Shown: positions 16,325-26,000, counted from the first letter of the stretch. The stretch is 64,000 nucleotides of DNA from Streptomyces sp. NBC_01298 (GCF_035978755.1 NZ_CP108415.1:1-64000); one strand, 5' to 3'. A program made the numbers and translations. Notes: generated from the sequence alone by a model not told the origin.

Positions 16325-17504
16325 CCTTCGACCGAGCGGACACGGAAGGACGCGCAGGGACTTGGACCTGGACTGGGAGAGCCACGCACGCCGTCTTGCC
16401 GACGGGCACCTTCGGCCGGAGTCGCCGTGGTGGAAGCCGGTCGCCTGCACTCCCCGGCACCTGTTCGTGCCGAACTGGTGGGAGCGCGGCACAGGAGGCC
16501 GGGTGGTCCGCAACGGGCCAGACGACCCCGAAGCCTGGTTCAAGGCCGCCTACCGCAACCAGACCCTAGTCACCCGGATCGGTACCGATCACGCCGACCA
16601 GGTCGAACCGGGCACGATGGTGCCGTACGGCAGGTGGCCGACCTCGTCCTCGACGCTGCCCAGCCTGATGGCCACCATGTACCGGCACGCGATGCTCGCG
16701 GACGGCTCCCGCACCCTGGTGACCACCGGTACCGGATACGGCACCGCCCTCGCCTGCAGCCGCCTGGGCGACCACCTCGTCACCAGCGTGGACGTCGACC
16801 CCTACCTCGTGGAGGTCGCGACCGACCGGCTGGCCGGCATCGGCCTGCACCCGCGCACCGCCGTCTGCGACATCACCCAGACGCTGCCCGCCGACGTCGA
16901 CCGCATCGTGTCCACCGTCTCCGTCCGGCCCGTGCCCGCTTCGTGGCTGACCGCGCTGCGCCCCGGGGGCCGGCTGGTCACCACCATCACCGGCACCGCG
17001 ATGATCCTCGTCGCCGACAAGACGCCGGACGGCGGCGCCCGCGGCTTCATCTCCTCCGACCAGGCCACCTTCATGCGCACCCGCCACGGCGACGACTACG
17101 ACGACGCCGTGGCGGCCGCCGAGGTATGGAAGGCCGCGGACGAGGACGGGGAGAGATCCGTCAGCCGCTACCCGCTCACCTACGTCCCGGACTCCTGGGC
17201 CGTGCAGGCCACCCTGGAACTGGAAGCGCCCGGCATCGAGCACCGCACCGAGCAGCACGAAGACGGCGGCCGCACCGTGTGGATGGCCCACCCCGACGGC
17301 TCCTGGGCCCGCGCCAGGACCACGAAAGCCCGCGACCTGCCAACGGTCCACCAAGGCGGCTCCCGCCGCCTGTGGGACCTGCTGACCGGCATCCTCGACC
17401 GCCTCATCATCGGCGGGGAGCTGCCGGTGACCGGGGCACGGGTCACGATCACCCCCGACGGACAGACCACGCTGTCCCGCGGCCGGTGGTCAACCACCCT
17501 GTAG
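16263..17504 (+). CDS. PIMT-like SAM-dependent methyltransferase
   Basis: The layout matches protein-L-isoaspartate methyltransferase relatives: PRHLFVPNWW near the N-terminus, a set of strands around VTTGTGYGTALACSRLG (the SAM-binding glycine motif, about residues 150-166), the acidic VDVDP, then VRPVPASWLTALRPGGRLV. The C-terminal 150 residues are extra relative to housekeeping PIMT (about 210-250 aa), as in RiPP-associated PIMT homologues. Starts are uncertain: ATG 16263 overlaps the radical SAM gene by 62 bp, while GTG 16302 and TTG 16362 (with GGAAGGA upstream) would remove or reduce the overlap. With the radical SAM gene it looks like a peptide- or protein-modifying pair. Confidence 0.85.
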   Translation: MTTARADRTTPGRVARPTIPDLRPSGHGRTRRDLDLDWESHARRLADGHLRPESPWWKPVACTPRHLFVPNWWERGTGGRVVRNGPDDPEAWFKAAYRNQTLVTRIGTDHADQVEPGTMVPYGRWPTSSSTLPSLMATMYRHAMLADGSRTLVTTGTGYGTALACSRLGDHLVTSVDVDPYLVEVATDRLAGIGLHPRTAVCDITQTLPADVDRIVSTVSVRPVPASWLTALRPGGRLVTTITGTAMILVADKTPDGGARGFISSDQATFMRTRHGDDYDDAVAAAEVWKAADEDGERSVSRYPLTYVPDSWAVQATLELEAPGIEHRTEQHEDGGRTVWMAHPDGSWARARTTKARDLPTVHQGGSRRLWDLLTGILDRLIIGGELPVTGARVTITPDGQTTLSRGRWSTTL

Positions 17505-17705
17505 ATGCCACTGGCCGGTTGTCTGCCCGTGCCCGAGGTACCGCTCTGCCCGTTCCCAGCACGGCAGTTGACCGTCGCCAAGCGCCGGATACCAGCTCGC
17601 ATAGGCTTCCGGCCACACCATTCACTCGTTCGGACGTAATCGCCGTAGGGGCGCGGGGGAGCCGGCCGGTGCTGCCAGGCTGGGAAAGAGCCCTGGTGAC
17701 GCAAC

Positions 17706-20546
17706 ATGGGGGAAGGGAAAGGGTCGTTGGGTCAGTATCAGCTCACGGACTACCCGGCGATGTTCGTACCTGCGGATCCGCCGCGCGCTGGCCGCTTCGT
17801 GTTCTGGCGTCCGGCCGCGGCGATGGGCCCGGCCGACCAGCTCGCCGTGCCGCCCCAGGCACGGCTCAGTGAGCGCGGCACCACCGTTGTGCGCTGGTCC
17901 GGCGGCAAGGCCAAGACCGGGAGCGTCCCGTACTACACCCTCGGGCTGGAGGATGCCTGGCCGCTGCTGGTGCACTGCCGCACCCATGACCATGGGCACG
18001 AGGCGTGCCGGTTCTGGGGTGCCGCAGCCCTGATGGCGCTGCATCTGGTGGCTGACGGCCGACTGGCGCCGACGCTCACCGCGCGCGGGTACGACGCGTG
18101 GAAGACCACCGATCCCGGGCCGTGGCAGAACCAGCTCGACGCACTGCTCGCGGCCATGCCGCCGGAAGCACACGCAAGCGCGCTCTCGCACTCTTCCCCG
18201 GGCCATGGGCCGACCATGGGCGACCCCGGTCATCTGCTGTCCGCGTATCTCGACGCAATGGCCGACTTCCTGCCCCGCTCCCCCGGCGCCGCGGTGGTCA
18301 CCGGCCAGGCCGCGTTCGCCGACCGTCCCGCCCTGCACGTACCGCACCTGCGCCTGGCCGGCCCCCGCATGGCCGGCCAGGCCGCGCTGGGCGTACGGCT
18401 GTCGTTGCGGCTGGAGCTCGACGCCGACGACAGTGAGACCGGGGTCCGCGCGGTCGTCCAGGTCCACGACAGCGCTGGCGGGCACCGGGTCGAGGACGCC
18501 GAATCCCTGTGGCGTGCCGTGCCTGCGCCCGGAACACCGGACGCCACCCGGCAGATGGAGTCCCTGCTCGCCCTGCGCCGCGCCGCCCGCACCTGGCCGC
18601 CGCTCGCCCGCCTCCTCGACGACCCGGGACGGGGTGGGGCTCTGGAACTGGACGAGACCGAGATCGACGAGCTGCTCGGCGATGCGGTCGCGCGCCTGGC
18701 CCGGGCGGACTGCGCCGTCCACTGGCCCCGCGACCTGGTCCGCGCCCTGACCGGGCGCACCGTCATCGCCCCGCGCCCCGAGGCTGTCGCGCCCAACCGT
18801 CTCTTCGGCGCGGAGCAGCTGCTGGAGTTCCAGTGGCGCGCCGCCGTGGACGACGACGATCTGACGGACGCCGAGATGGACGTCCTCGCGGAGGCTCGCA
18901 GGCCGTTCGTACGGCTACGGGACCGCTGGGTGCGAGTCGATGCAGCCCTGCTGCGGCGTGTCCGAGAACGCCGCCTTGGGCAGGTCAGCGCTGGCGAGGC
19001 CCTTGTCTGTGCGTTGACAGGCGCCGGGCAGATCGGCGAGGAGCGCGTCGAGGTCCATCCCACCGGCTGGCTGGCCGACCTGCGCACCGCCCTGACCGGC
19101 GCCGCGGACACCGAGGTGGCATCACCGGCCGGGCTCAAGGCGGAGCTGCGCCACTACCAGCGCCGCGGGCTCGCCTGGCTCCACCATCTGACCACCGGGC
19201 CGGTTGGTGGCGGAATCCTGGCGGATGACATGGGCCTGGGCAAGACGCTCATGCTGATCGCTCTGCACCTGCTGAACCAGGAGAGTGCGGCCACCGCCGG
19301 GCCGACGCTGGTGGTGTGTCCGGCCACCATGCTCGGTGCGTGGGAGCGGGAGATCGCGCGCTTCGCCCCCACCGTGCCGGTCCGCCGGTTCCACGGTCCC
19401 GCCCGCAGCCTCGAGCTCCTGCCCGCAGACGCGATCGTCCTGACCACCTACGCCACCTTGCGCCGCTCCACCGACCGCCTCACCTACACCCCATGGTCGC
19501 TCCTGGCAGCGGATGAGGCCCAGGCGGTCAAGAACGCCCTGTCCGGCGCCGCCGGGGCGCTGCGGGAGATCGACAGTCGCAGCCGGGTCGCACTGACCGG
19601 CACCCCCATGGAGAACTCCCTCGCGGACCTGTGGGCGCTGCTGGACTGGGCGACCAGCGGCCTGCTCGGCACATGGCCCGCGTTCCGCGAGCGCTTCGCC
19701 CGCCCGATCGAGGCCGGCCGCGACACAGCGGCCGCCGCCCGCCTCGCCGCGCTCATCTCCCCGCTGGTCCTGCGCCGCAGGAAGACCGACCCCGGCATCG
19801 CCCCCGAACTGCCGCCCAAGACCGACACGGACGCCTTCGTGCCGCTCAGCCGCGAGCAGGCAGCCCTGTACGAGGCTGTCACGCGCGAGGCCCTGCAGCA
19901 GATCCGGGCGGCCGACGGCATCAACAGGCGCGGCCTGGTGCTGAAGCTGCTCACCTCCCTGCGGCAGATCTGCAACCACCCGGCCCAGTACCTCAAGGAA
20001 CCGGATCCGGTCATCGCGGGGCGCTCCGGAAAGATCGACCTCCTGGACACCCTCCTCGATCAGATCCTCGCCGAGGGGCAGTCCGTGCTGGTGTTCAGCC
20101 AGTACACGCAGGTACTCGACTTGCTGGCCACCCACCTCAAGCGGCGCGGCATCCCTCACCAGGGACTGACCGGGAAGACTCCCACCGGACAGCGTGATCA
20201 GCTCGTCCAGCGGTTCCAGGACGGCGAGTTCCCCGTCTTCCTGCTCTCGCTGCGTGCGGCTGGCAGCGGCCTGACACTGACCCGCGCGGAACACGTCCTG
20301 CAGATCGACCAGTGGTGGAACCCGGCTGTGATGGACCAGGCCGCCGACCGCGCCTACCGCATCGGACAGACCCGGCCGGTCCAGATCCACCGCTTCGTCG
20401 CCGAAGGCACCGTGGAGGAGAAAGTCCTCCAGCTCCTGGCCGCCAAACGGGAAACCGCCGACATGGTCCTGGGCGCCGAACAGCTGGGCCTGACCGAGCT
20501 GGGCGATGACCAGCTCGCCGACCTTGTCGCGCTTCGGAGGCACTGA
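17706..20546 (+). CDS. SNF2-family DEAD/DEAH helicase
   Basis: This 946-aa ATPase has a long N-terminal region (about 450 residues) of the kind found in bacterial SNF2 proteins, followed by two RecA-like lobes. Seen: motif I DDMGLGKT (about 506-513), motif II DEAQ (about 602), motif III LTGTPMENSLADLW, and in the second lobe LVFSQYTQVLDLL (about 794) and QAADRAYRIGQTRPVQIHRF (about 877). It should be an ATP-dependent DNA translocase remodelling protein-DNA complexes. All motifs are intact. It stands 4 bp before a SWIM-domain gene, a common partner in Streptomyces. The role could be DNA repair, transcription recycling or defence. Confidence 0.93.
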   Translation: MGEGKGSLGQYQLTDYPAMFVPADPPRAGRFVFWRPAAAMGPADQLAVPPQARLSERGTTVVRWSGGKAKTGSVPYYTLGLEDAWPLLVHCRTHDHGHEACRFWGAAALMALHLVADGRLAPTLTARGYDAWKTTDPGPWQNQLDALLAAMPPEAHASALSHSSPGHGPTMGDPGHLLSAYLDAMADFLPRSPGAAVVTGQAAFADRPALHVPHLRLAGPRMAGQAALGVRLSLRLELDADDSETGVRAVVQVHDSAGGHRVEDAESLWRAVPAPGTPDATRQMESLLALRRAARTWPPLARLLDDPGRGGALELDETEIDELLGDAVARLARADCAVHWPRDLVRALTGRTVIAPRPEAVAPNRLFGAEQLLEFQWRAAVDDDDLTDAEMDVLAEARRPFVRLRDRWVRVDAALLRRVRERRLGQVSAGEALVCALTGAGQIGEERVEVHPTGWLADLRTALTGAADTEVASPAGLKAELRHYQRRGLAWLHHLTTGPVGGGILADDMGLGKTLMLIALHLLNQESAATAGPTLVVCPATMLGAWEREIARFAPTVPVRRFHGPARSLELLPADAIVLTTYATLRRSTDRLTYTPWSLLAADEAQAVKNALSGAAGALREIDSRSRVALTGTPMENSLADLWALLDWATSGLLGTWPAFRERFARPIEAGRDTAAAARLAALISPLVLRRRKTDPGIAPELPPKTDTDAFVPLSREQAALYEAVTREALQQIRAADGINRRGLVLKLLTSLRQICNHPAQYLKEPDPVIAGRSGKIDLLDTLLDQILAEGQSVLVFSQYTQVLDLLATHLKRRGIPHQGLTGKTPTGQRDQLVQRFQDGEFPVFLLSLRAAGSGLTLTRAEHVLQIDQWWNPAVMDQAADRAYRIGQTRPVQIHRFVAEGTVEEKVLQLLAAKRETADMVLGAEQLGLTELGDDQLADLVALRRH

Positions 20547-20550
20547 ACCG

Positions 20551-21504
20551 ATGGTCCTCTTCCACACCTACGAGGAGCTCCACGGCACCGTCTACGTGCA
20601 CCGCCCGACCACCGCCACCGCCGGGGACGATCACCGTGTCCGCGAGGCCTGGTACGGGGAGCTGATGCAGCAGCGCCGCGACGAGCAGCGCATGAACGCC
20701 GGGATGCCGTTCGTCGAGACGATCACCGACCTGACCGTGTGGCCTGGCCGGCTCGACGGCCTCATTCCCGTCGAGGATGTGCAACCCGCCCATCCCGGCG
20801 CCGGCTACGCCCACTCGCGCACACTCGACGTGTTCTGGCCCCGCCTGCCGGGCGAGAAGTGGCTCCTGCTCGCCGCCGCCACCCGCCCCCACGCCCACCA
20901 CCTCGCCGCCTCCACCAGCCACGACGCGATGCTCCACATCATCGACCTCGCCTTCAGCCTTGGCGTGAGCCTGCTCCCCACACTCAGCGAGATCAGCAAC
21001 TCCGACTGCCCCTGTCGCAGCCGCAAGAGGGTCTGCGACCACATCGCCGCCCTCATCGAGTACTACGCCCGGACCCTGGACCACGAGCCCCTCACCCTGC
21101 TGCTGCTGGGCGGATACGCCCCCACCGACTTCTTCGCCCTGGTAGACGACCCCGAGCACCTCAGCGCACAGCCTTACTACCGGCCCGAGAGCCTCCCGAC
21201 TCCCGCAGCGGACGCCCGCGATCTCTATTACCGGCGCCAATGGCACGCCGCTCCGCCCCTCCCGGCCCTGCCCAGGCCGTCGCCCGAGCCAAGGGGCTCC
21301 GCGTCACTGCCCGACCTCGGTGATCCCGGCTACCAAGTCCTGGCCCGTGGTGCTGCCACCCGTGCGGCTGATCTGCTGAGCCAGGCCCTGCGCCGCCGCC
21401 GCAACCCGCTCGTCGACCCAGTTGGACAGCTGACGCCTGAGCAGGACGCGACCAGGCTGGAGGCCTTCGGGAACCCCGGCAAAGCAGCGGCGCCTCGCGG
21501 CTGA
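20551..21504 (+). CDS. SWIM zinc-finger protein
   Basis: The SWIM motif CxC...CxH is clear in CPCRSRKRVCDHIAAL (about residues 153-168), a zinc-binding element that mediates DNA or protein contacts. The 317-aa protein has an alpha/beta N-terminal region and a proline-rich C-terminus with no further motif. The ATG at 20551 has GGAGG about 10 bases upstream and follows the SNF2 stop by 4 bp, so the two genes are translated from one mRNA and the proteins probably work together. Confidence 0.85.
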   Translation: MVLFHTYEELHGTVYVHRPTTATAGDDHRVREAWYGELMQQRRDEQRMNAGMPFVETITDLTVWPGRLDGLIPVEDVQPAHPGAGYAHSRTLDVFWPRLPGEKWLLLAAATRPHAHHLAASTSHDAMLHIIDLAFSLGVSLLPTLSEISNSDCPCRSRKRVCDHIAALIEYYARTLDHEPLTLLLLGGYAPTDFFALVDDPEHLSAQPYYRPESLPTPAADARDLYYRRQWHAAPPLPALPRPSPEPRGSASLPDLGDPGYQVLARGAATRAADLLSQALRRRRNPLVDPVGQLTPEQDATRLEAFGNPGKAAAPRG

Positions 21505-21718
21505 TCGTCCTTGCCGCATGGTGATAGGGGTTGCTGAGCAGCCGTCGGACGGACGGGAGCGGGCCGGATGCCCTCCTCATCCTTCCAGACGGACAGCGCC
21601 CGCACCGACACTGATTCCGGTGCGAGTTCCCATCGTCACGATCGGCGAGGCCAAAGCGGCTCGGGCCGGTTCCACGATTCGCCCGCGGCCGCCGTGCGGC
21701 CCCGCCTACATTCGTGCC

Positions 21719-22090
21719 GTGGTCGTCTACCAACCTGAAACCCTGGGGCAGTGCTGCTCGCTCGGCGCCGTCTTACAGGGGTCGTTCGAGCGGGCCCGTG
21801 AGCGGTTCGCGGCCGTGTCCGGAGACGCGGAGGATCCGGAGCAGCCCGGCGTCACTGCGGCGATGACGCTCGTGGCCCTGGTCAATCTGTGCGACCACCG
21901 GATCGACGTACACGAAGCGGATCCCGGTCCTGTCCGCGGGTGTGCCGTCTGCACGCGCTTCGAGCTTTCAGTCCCGGCCGACCCCCGAGCCGGCGGCCCT
22001 CGGCTGAATCCGACCGCATGGACATACGAGCGCAGGGTCCATCACGTCGCACATGTAGTGGCACCCCACGTCGTACGGATGGTCTCGTAG
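21719..22090 (+). CDS. Hypothetical protein, 123 aa
   Basis: GTG 21719 is taken as the start because the preceding in-frame codons (from 21518) are Pro/Arg-rich and unlike protein. From there VVYQPETLGQCCSLGAVLQG and a GCAVCTRFEL pair of cysteines suggest a small folded protein, possibly with a metal site. It has no neighbours in the same unit: the SWIM gene ends 214 bp upstream and a convergent regulator ends at 22201. No family is recognised. Confidence 0.45.
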   Translation: MVVYQPETLGQCCSLGAVLQGSFERARERFAAVSGDAEDPEQPGVTAAMTLVALVNLCDHRIDVHEADPGPVRGCAVCTRFELSVPADPRAGGPRLNPTAWTYERRVHHVAHVVAPHVVRMVS

Positions 22091-22200
22091 GAACGTGGTA
22101 CTCGATGCCGCCAGGCGGCTGCGACAGCGGCCTTCGGGCATCTTGAAAGCGCGAGGCAGCGAGCGTCGCCGCTCTGCGACGGTTCACCCTCGTGTGCCGT

Positions 22201-23208
22201 CTACGAGAGCAGTCGTTCCGGTGACGTCGCCCACCAGTGGGCCAGCTGGGGCAGCGTTTTGAAGCCGAGAGCGGTCCTGAGGTTCGAGAGGTGCACGCTC
22301 ACTGTCCGCTCGCTCACCCCGAGATCCTTACCAATCTGGTCGTAGCCGCGGCCGGCGACGACACTGCGCAAGATTGTCCGCTGGAGCTTCGTGGTCTTGT
22401 GCTCCGCCCCGGTGCTGCCGGCGGGCTCGTCCTTCGCATCGGGCAGCCACGGGTCTGCCCGCTCCCATCCCGTATAGAAATACAAGGCCAGTACCTCGCA
22501 GACTGCCCGGTCCTGGCTGTACCAGGCGGTCTTGGGGATCAGGACGCCGTCTTCGTCGAAGGCTTCGAAGAAGGCGTGCGCCCGGTCGACGAGGATCAGC
22601 CGGGGGAAGCTCTCGCCCAGGGTCCGGACCTCCGCGCCGGCAGCCGTCACCTCGGCAACCCACTGGCTCTGGTTCGCGTTGCTGCGCTCACTGGCCCTGT
22701 AAATCGTACGGACCGTCACACCGCGCCGTGCGGGCTCCATGTGCCGGTTCAGAGCCCCTTTGAGGACTTTCGTCGACCGGAATCCGGGCTGGGCGGTGAG
22801 GATCTCGCGGCTGGCACCCATCGTGGTGCGGATCGTCTCAGCGTTCACCGCGTCCACGCTGCGCAGGTGGACGGATGCGGCCGGGCTGAAGGGCTGGCCG
22901 TGCCTCTGCTGTTCCGCTTCGAGCTCGCGCACGAAGGCGGGGATCTGGGCGAACTCCTCGACTGCGGCGCTCAGTGTCCTGAGCACGCTCGCGTGGAGCT
23001 GGGTCTCCAGGTAGTGCGGGGGCGTCGGTACGTAGATCCCGTGGTGGAAGGGGTTGGCGACCAGGACCCCCCTGGCCAGAAGATTCCTGAGGCCGGGCTC
23101 GTCTTCCTCGAGGAGCTCGCCTCGAAGCGCCCGTCGGTAGGTCTCCACCTCGATGTCGCACATGTGGGTCAAGGTCGTTCCAGGCAAGGGTATTTCCTGG
23201 TCTGTCAC
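22201..23208 (-). CDS. LuxR-type transcriptional regulator with TrmB-like sensor
   Basis: The C-terminal 60 residues form a LuxR/NarL helix-turn-helix: ILRSVVAGRGYDQIGKDLG then SERTVSVHLSNLRTALG. The N-terminal 250 residues, with helical segments and AHAFFEAFDEDGVLIPKTAW, resemble the TrmB/phospholipase-D-like sensor region seen in many Streptomyces LuxR orphans. No response-regulator receiver or ATPase domain is present. The start is the GTG at 23208, preceded by GAGGGAG; an earlier GTG at 23223 lacks spacing for a binding site. It is divergent from the lipoprotein at 23567 and may control it. Confidence 0.85.
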   Translation of the reverse strand: MTDQEIPLPGTTLTHMCDIEVETYRRALRGELLEEDEPGLRNLLARGVLVANPFHHGIYVPTPPHYLETQLHASVLRTLSAAVEEFAQIPAFVRELEAEQQRHGQPFSPAASVHLRSVDAVNAETIRTTMGASREILTAQPGFRSTKVLKGALNRHMEPARRGVTVRTIYRASERSNANQSQWVAEVTAAGAEVRTLGESFPRLILVDRAHAFFEAFDEDGVLIPKTAWYSQDRAVCEVLALYFYTGWERADPWLPDAKDEPAGSTGAEHKTTKLQRTILRSVVAGRGYDQIGKDLGVSERTVSVHLSNLRTALGFKTLPQLAHWWATSPERLLS

Positions 23209-23566
23209 GAATGGCTCCCTCACCTTCCTGAAGTACAGATGAACTCAGTATCAGGAAGGTTGGCCGCATTCAGCAATCAGGTTGATCTCAGCGCGCGCCT
23301 CCCGCCACCGGCGGCGCGCGAAATGTCAGGTGTTCCCATTTCCGCTGGATATGGCAGCCCACTTGATGACGCCTACGCTCCTGGCGGGCAGCGGGGACTG
23401 TTCGTCCGGGCGCAAAGGGCACCCGCGCGCGGGCCGATCCCGCCGGGAGGACCCGGGGAGCAGACGCCGTCCCGCCTGCCGGGCAGACCGAGTGCCGGGC
23501 CGGTTCGGGGGGCCCACCCTGCATCAGGTTGGACAGCACCGGCCTTTCGACAGGAATGAGCTCTCC
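23209..23566 (+). promoter_or_regulatory. Divergent intergenic region with CCCG palindromes
   Basis: There is no gene here. It is AT-richer near 23225-23280, where promoter elements for the divergent genes could lie. A degenerate (23439-23451, CCCGCCGGGAGGA) and an exact (23471-23483, CCCGCCTGCCGGG) copy of the CCCG-N5-CGGG palindrome are spaced 32 bp apart, 84 bp before the lipoprotein start. Confidence 0.4.
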
Positions 23567-24577
23567 ATGACCCACACTTACCTGCGCCGCTACGGCGCAT
23601 CGCGAGGCGCGGCTGTCGGCGCCGCGGTCGCAGCCTGCCTGACGCTGGCCTCCGCCTGCAGCGGGCCGTCGGGCAGAGCGCAGCCGACTCCGGCTCCTCC
23701 CAGCTCCAGCGCCCCGGCCGCTCCTGTCGGCGTGGTGACCGAGGCCGAGGCCAACGCCATCCTCGACAATTACCAGGACGTCAACAACCGGGCGAACGCA
23801 GCTCAGGACGCGGAGCTGGTCTCCAGCGTGGAGGCCGGCCAGCTGTACGCACGGAGCAAGGCGCAGTACGAGCAGTACGGGACGCTGAGCGAGAAGGAAA
23901 AGCAGGAGTACAAGAAGCCCTTCTATTTCACAGAGCGGAATTTCTACATACCCGAAGGGGGAAACTGGTTCGCAGCCGAGGCCACCACCGAAGGAACCTC
24001 GCGCCAGCTGCTGGTCTTCGAGAAGTCCGCCGACACGGCGAACACATGGAAGAAGGTCGCCGCGAACTTCCCGGAGAAGTCCATGCCGCCCATTGAGACC
24101 AAGCAGGGGCTCGCCCTCACGGCCGACGCGGGCACGGCGGTCGGACCGTTGGCGCCGCGCACGGCGGGCGCGGCGGTCGAGGACCTCTTCGCAACGGGCG
24201 GGACGAAGGAAGGAGCGCAGCTCTCCCACGAGAACGAGAGCGCGAAGAGCATCCTCAAGAAGTACGCCGAGCGCGGCTCCAACCTGGGCCCGCAGGCACG
24301 GGTTTCCTTCCAGCCTGTTCCCCCGGGCAGCGGCAAGATCTACGCGCTGCGGACCGGGAGTGGTGTGATCGCTATCGTGCCCCTGGCGCACACCCAGGAG
24401 AGCCGCGTGACCGATCCCAGCCTCTTGATCACCCCCGGCACTGATGAGCGGGTGTACAACGCGACGTCCCGCTCTGTGGTTGTCAGTACGTTCCAGGGCA
24501 CGGGTGTGGTGCTCCTGAGCAGTACTGGGCCCGCGACGCTCCTCGACTACCGGTACGAGCTGACCGGGTCCCGCTGA
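23567..24577 (+). CDS. Lipoprotein, 336 aa
   Basis: The ATG at 23567 starts a Sec-type lipoprotein signal (basic MTHTYLRRYG, hydrophobic GAAVGAAVAACLTLAS, lipobox LASAC with Cys at about 30). A Pro/Ser-rich linker leads to a soluble extracytoplasmic domain with a conserved-looking NFYIPEGGNWFAAEA and an LDYRYELTG C-terminus. The architecture (alpha-rich then beta) is common in large Streptomyces lipoproteins of unknown function. It should be anchored on the outer face of the membrane. The upstream regulator and palindrome pair suggest controlled expression. Confidence 0.85.
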   Translation: MTHTYLRRYGASRGAAVGAAVAACLTLASACSGPSGRAQPTPAPPSSSAPAAPVGVVTEAEANAILDNYQDVNNRANAAQDAELVSSVEAGQLYARSKAQYEQYGTLSEKEKQEYKKPFYFTERNFYIPEGGNWFAAEATTEGTSRQLLVFEKSADTANTWKKVAANFPEKSMPPIETKQGLALTADAGTAVGPLAPRTAGAAVEDLFATGGTKEGAQLSHENESAKSILKKYAERGSNLGPQARVSFQPVPPGSGKIYALRTGSGVIAIVPLAHTQESRVTDPSLLITPGTDERVYNATSRSVVVSTFQGTGVVLLSSTGPATLLDYRYELTGSR

Positions 24578-24722
24578 CCGCTGCCACCGCACGGCTGCGT
24601 CGACAGGTCATCGTGATGAGCCGTGTCAGTGATTCTCCGGGCCGTCTGCGTCCATGTCGCTTCCACGGGCTGGCAGGCTCGTTGAGATCAGGAGCCGGGT
24701 GCGAGTCGCTGGAGGAGCCGAC

Positions 24723-25196
24723 ATGGGCAAACATCAGAAGGGCCGCAGGCACCGCCGTGTGAACCGTACCCCTCGGCCGGTGAGCAGGACCGGTAGGGAC
24801 CGGGCCGCCCAGGGGGCGCCTTCAGTCGCGGCCGCGCCGGCCCCGGCGTCGGTTGGGGACAGTCTGGTGTTGCCCTCGCAGGGGAGGCCCGCCGCAGTGC
24901 CGGTGCCCGAGCCGGGCGGGTCGGCTTTCGCGAGCAAGGCTGACGGGGGTCTCGGCCATCCTGCGCGGCGCACGTGGAGCGCGCTACGGGCGGCAGGAAC
25001 GCGGGAGAGCGGCGTGGGGGAGCTCTGCGAGGCGGTCGGGTTCACCGAGCGCACCGTCCTCAAGCACTTGGAGGGCCTGGCAGCGCATGGGCTCGCCGTT
25101 CAGGGGGTGGGTGGCGGCTGGGTGGCCGCTGACGCGGTTCAGGGGCTGCCGGAGCCACGGCCCGGGAATGCCGCTCTGGCCAGGACTGTCCTGTAG
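24723..25196 (+). CDS. Small winged-helix DNA-binding protein
   Basis: The start ATG at 24723 is preceded by GGAGGAGCC. A basic N-terminus (MGKHQKGRRHRRVNR) and an Ala/Pro linker of about 60 residues lead to a C-terminal helix-turn-helix, GVGELCEAVGFTERTVLKHL plus EGLAAHGLAVQGVGGGW, typical of a MarR/IclR-like winged helix. The basic tail could bind DNA non-specifically. At 157 aa there is no effector domain. It is a single gene, convergent with the next one. Confidence 0.7.
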   Translation: MGKHQKGRRHRRVNRTPRPVSRTGRDRAAQGAPSVAAAPAPASVGDSLVLPSQGRPAAVPVPEPGGSAFASKADGGLGHPARRTWSALRAAGTRESGVGELCEAVGFTERTVLKHLEGLAAHGLAVQGVGGGWVAADAVQGLPEPRPGNAALARTVL

Positions 25197-25206
25197 GGCC
25201 GGGAGT

Positions 25207-25527
25207 TCAGACCGCGTGGCGGGCAGCCGACTGCTGCGACTTCTCGTACGCGCAGGACGAGCAGGCGCATGCGTCGGACTCGACGTGTTCCGCCAGGACC
25301 TGGCACTGCAGGCAACCGCAGTAGGCGGACCCTCCCGGGGCCTGTGCGTGCCCCGGGCCCGGGGGCCGTGGAGCGGGCCATGCACCGGGGATGTGGGACG
25401 GGTCGCGGAAGTCGGTGGGCAAGGGGGCGGGCTCGGTGGGGGCGGGGCTGATCAGGACTCGCATGTACGCTCCCAGATCGCGTTCTTCGCGCATGGCCGT
25501 GATGTCTTCGACCTCGGCCGAGAGCAT
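25207..25527 (-). CDS. Cysteine-rich small protein, 106 aa
   Basis: The ATG at 25527 is selected because upstream in-frame codons are Pro/Arg-rich and unlike protein. The N-terminal half starts MLSAEVEDITAMREERDLGA, and after a Pro-rich linker the C-terminus carries CGCLQC and CACSSC, probably a zinc ribbon. It has no signal peptide. It converges with the winged-helix gene at 25196. No family is recognised; the weak ribosome binding site makes the exact start uncertain. Confidence 0.5.
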   Translation of the reverse strand: MLSAEVEDITAMREERDLGAYMRVLISPAPTEPAPLPTDFRDPSHIPGAWPAPRPPGPGHAQAPGGSAYCGCLQCQVLAEHVESDACACSSCAYEKSQQSAARHAV

Positions 25528-26000
25528 GAGCTGCGTCCCGTGGATGCCGCCCGGGCTGGGACTGTCGCTCTTCCTGCGGGCTGGTGACACCGGCGCCCCT
25601 CCCCTGCGGCCGCGTTCCTGTACGCCACGAGAGTGCGTCGGTGGTGTCGGCCGTGGGCAAGGGAGAGGGGAGCTGTCCCGCCGGACGGGAGCAGGGCCGG
25701 CCCGGGGTGGTCTGCCGGTCCGCCCCGCGGGACATGGTGCGCGGCGGCCTGCCGCCCAGCCCCCTGTGGGAGATGACCGGGTGTGCGGTCCTTTCCCGTC
25801 TGCCGGAACGCGCGGCACGGTTGGGATGCCTGGGCCTGGCATCCGGTGGCCGGTCTCTCACCGCCTGGCCCGAAAGCGCGGCAGGCTCACCTCGGAGCGG
25901 CCACGGCACCCTGCGAGACTGACTGCGGGGGCGCAGGTCGGCGCCCCTTTTGGGTAACCCGGCCCGAAGGGGGCGGGGTTGGACGATCCCAGGAGCAGTG
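25528..26000. other. Intergenic region, no gene seen
   Basis: Open frames here are Arg/Pro-rich and lack start signals. One CCCG-N5-CGG element (25795-25807, CCCGTCTGCCGGA) is present. A ribosome binding site (AGGAGC) for the gene at 26001 is at the right edge. Confidence 0.5.

Noticed and set aside
18509..19228. 239-aa frame inside the SNF2 gene and other long frames on the complementary strand (18230-20567)
   Set aside because: They are shadows of the SNF2 gene, with poor codon bias and no start signals.
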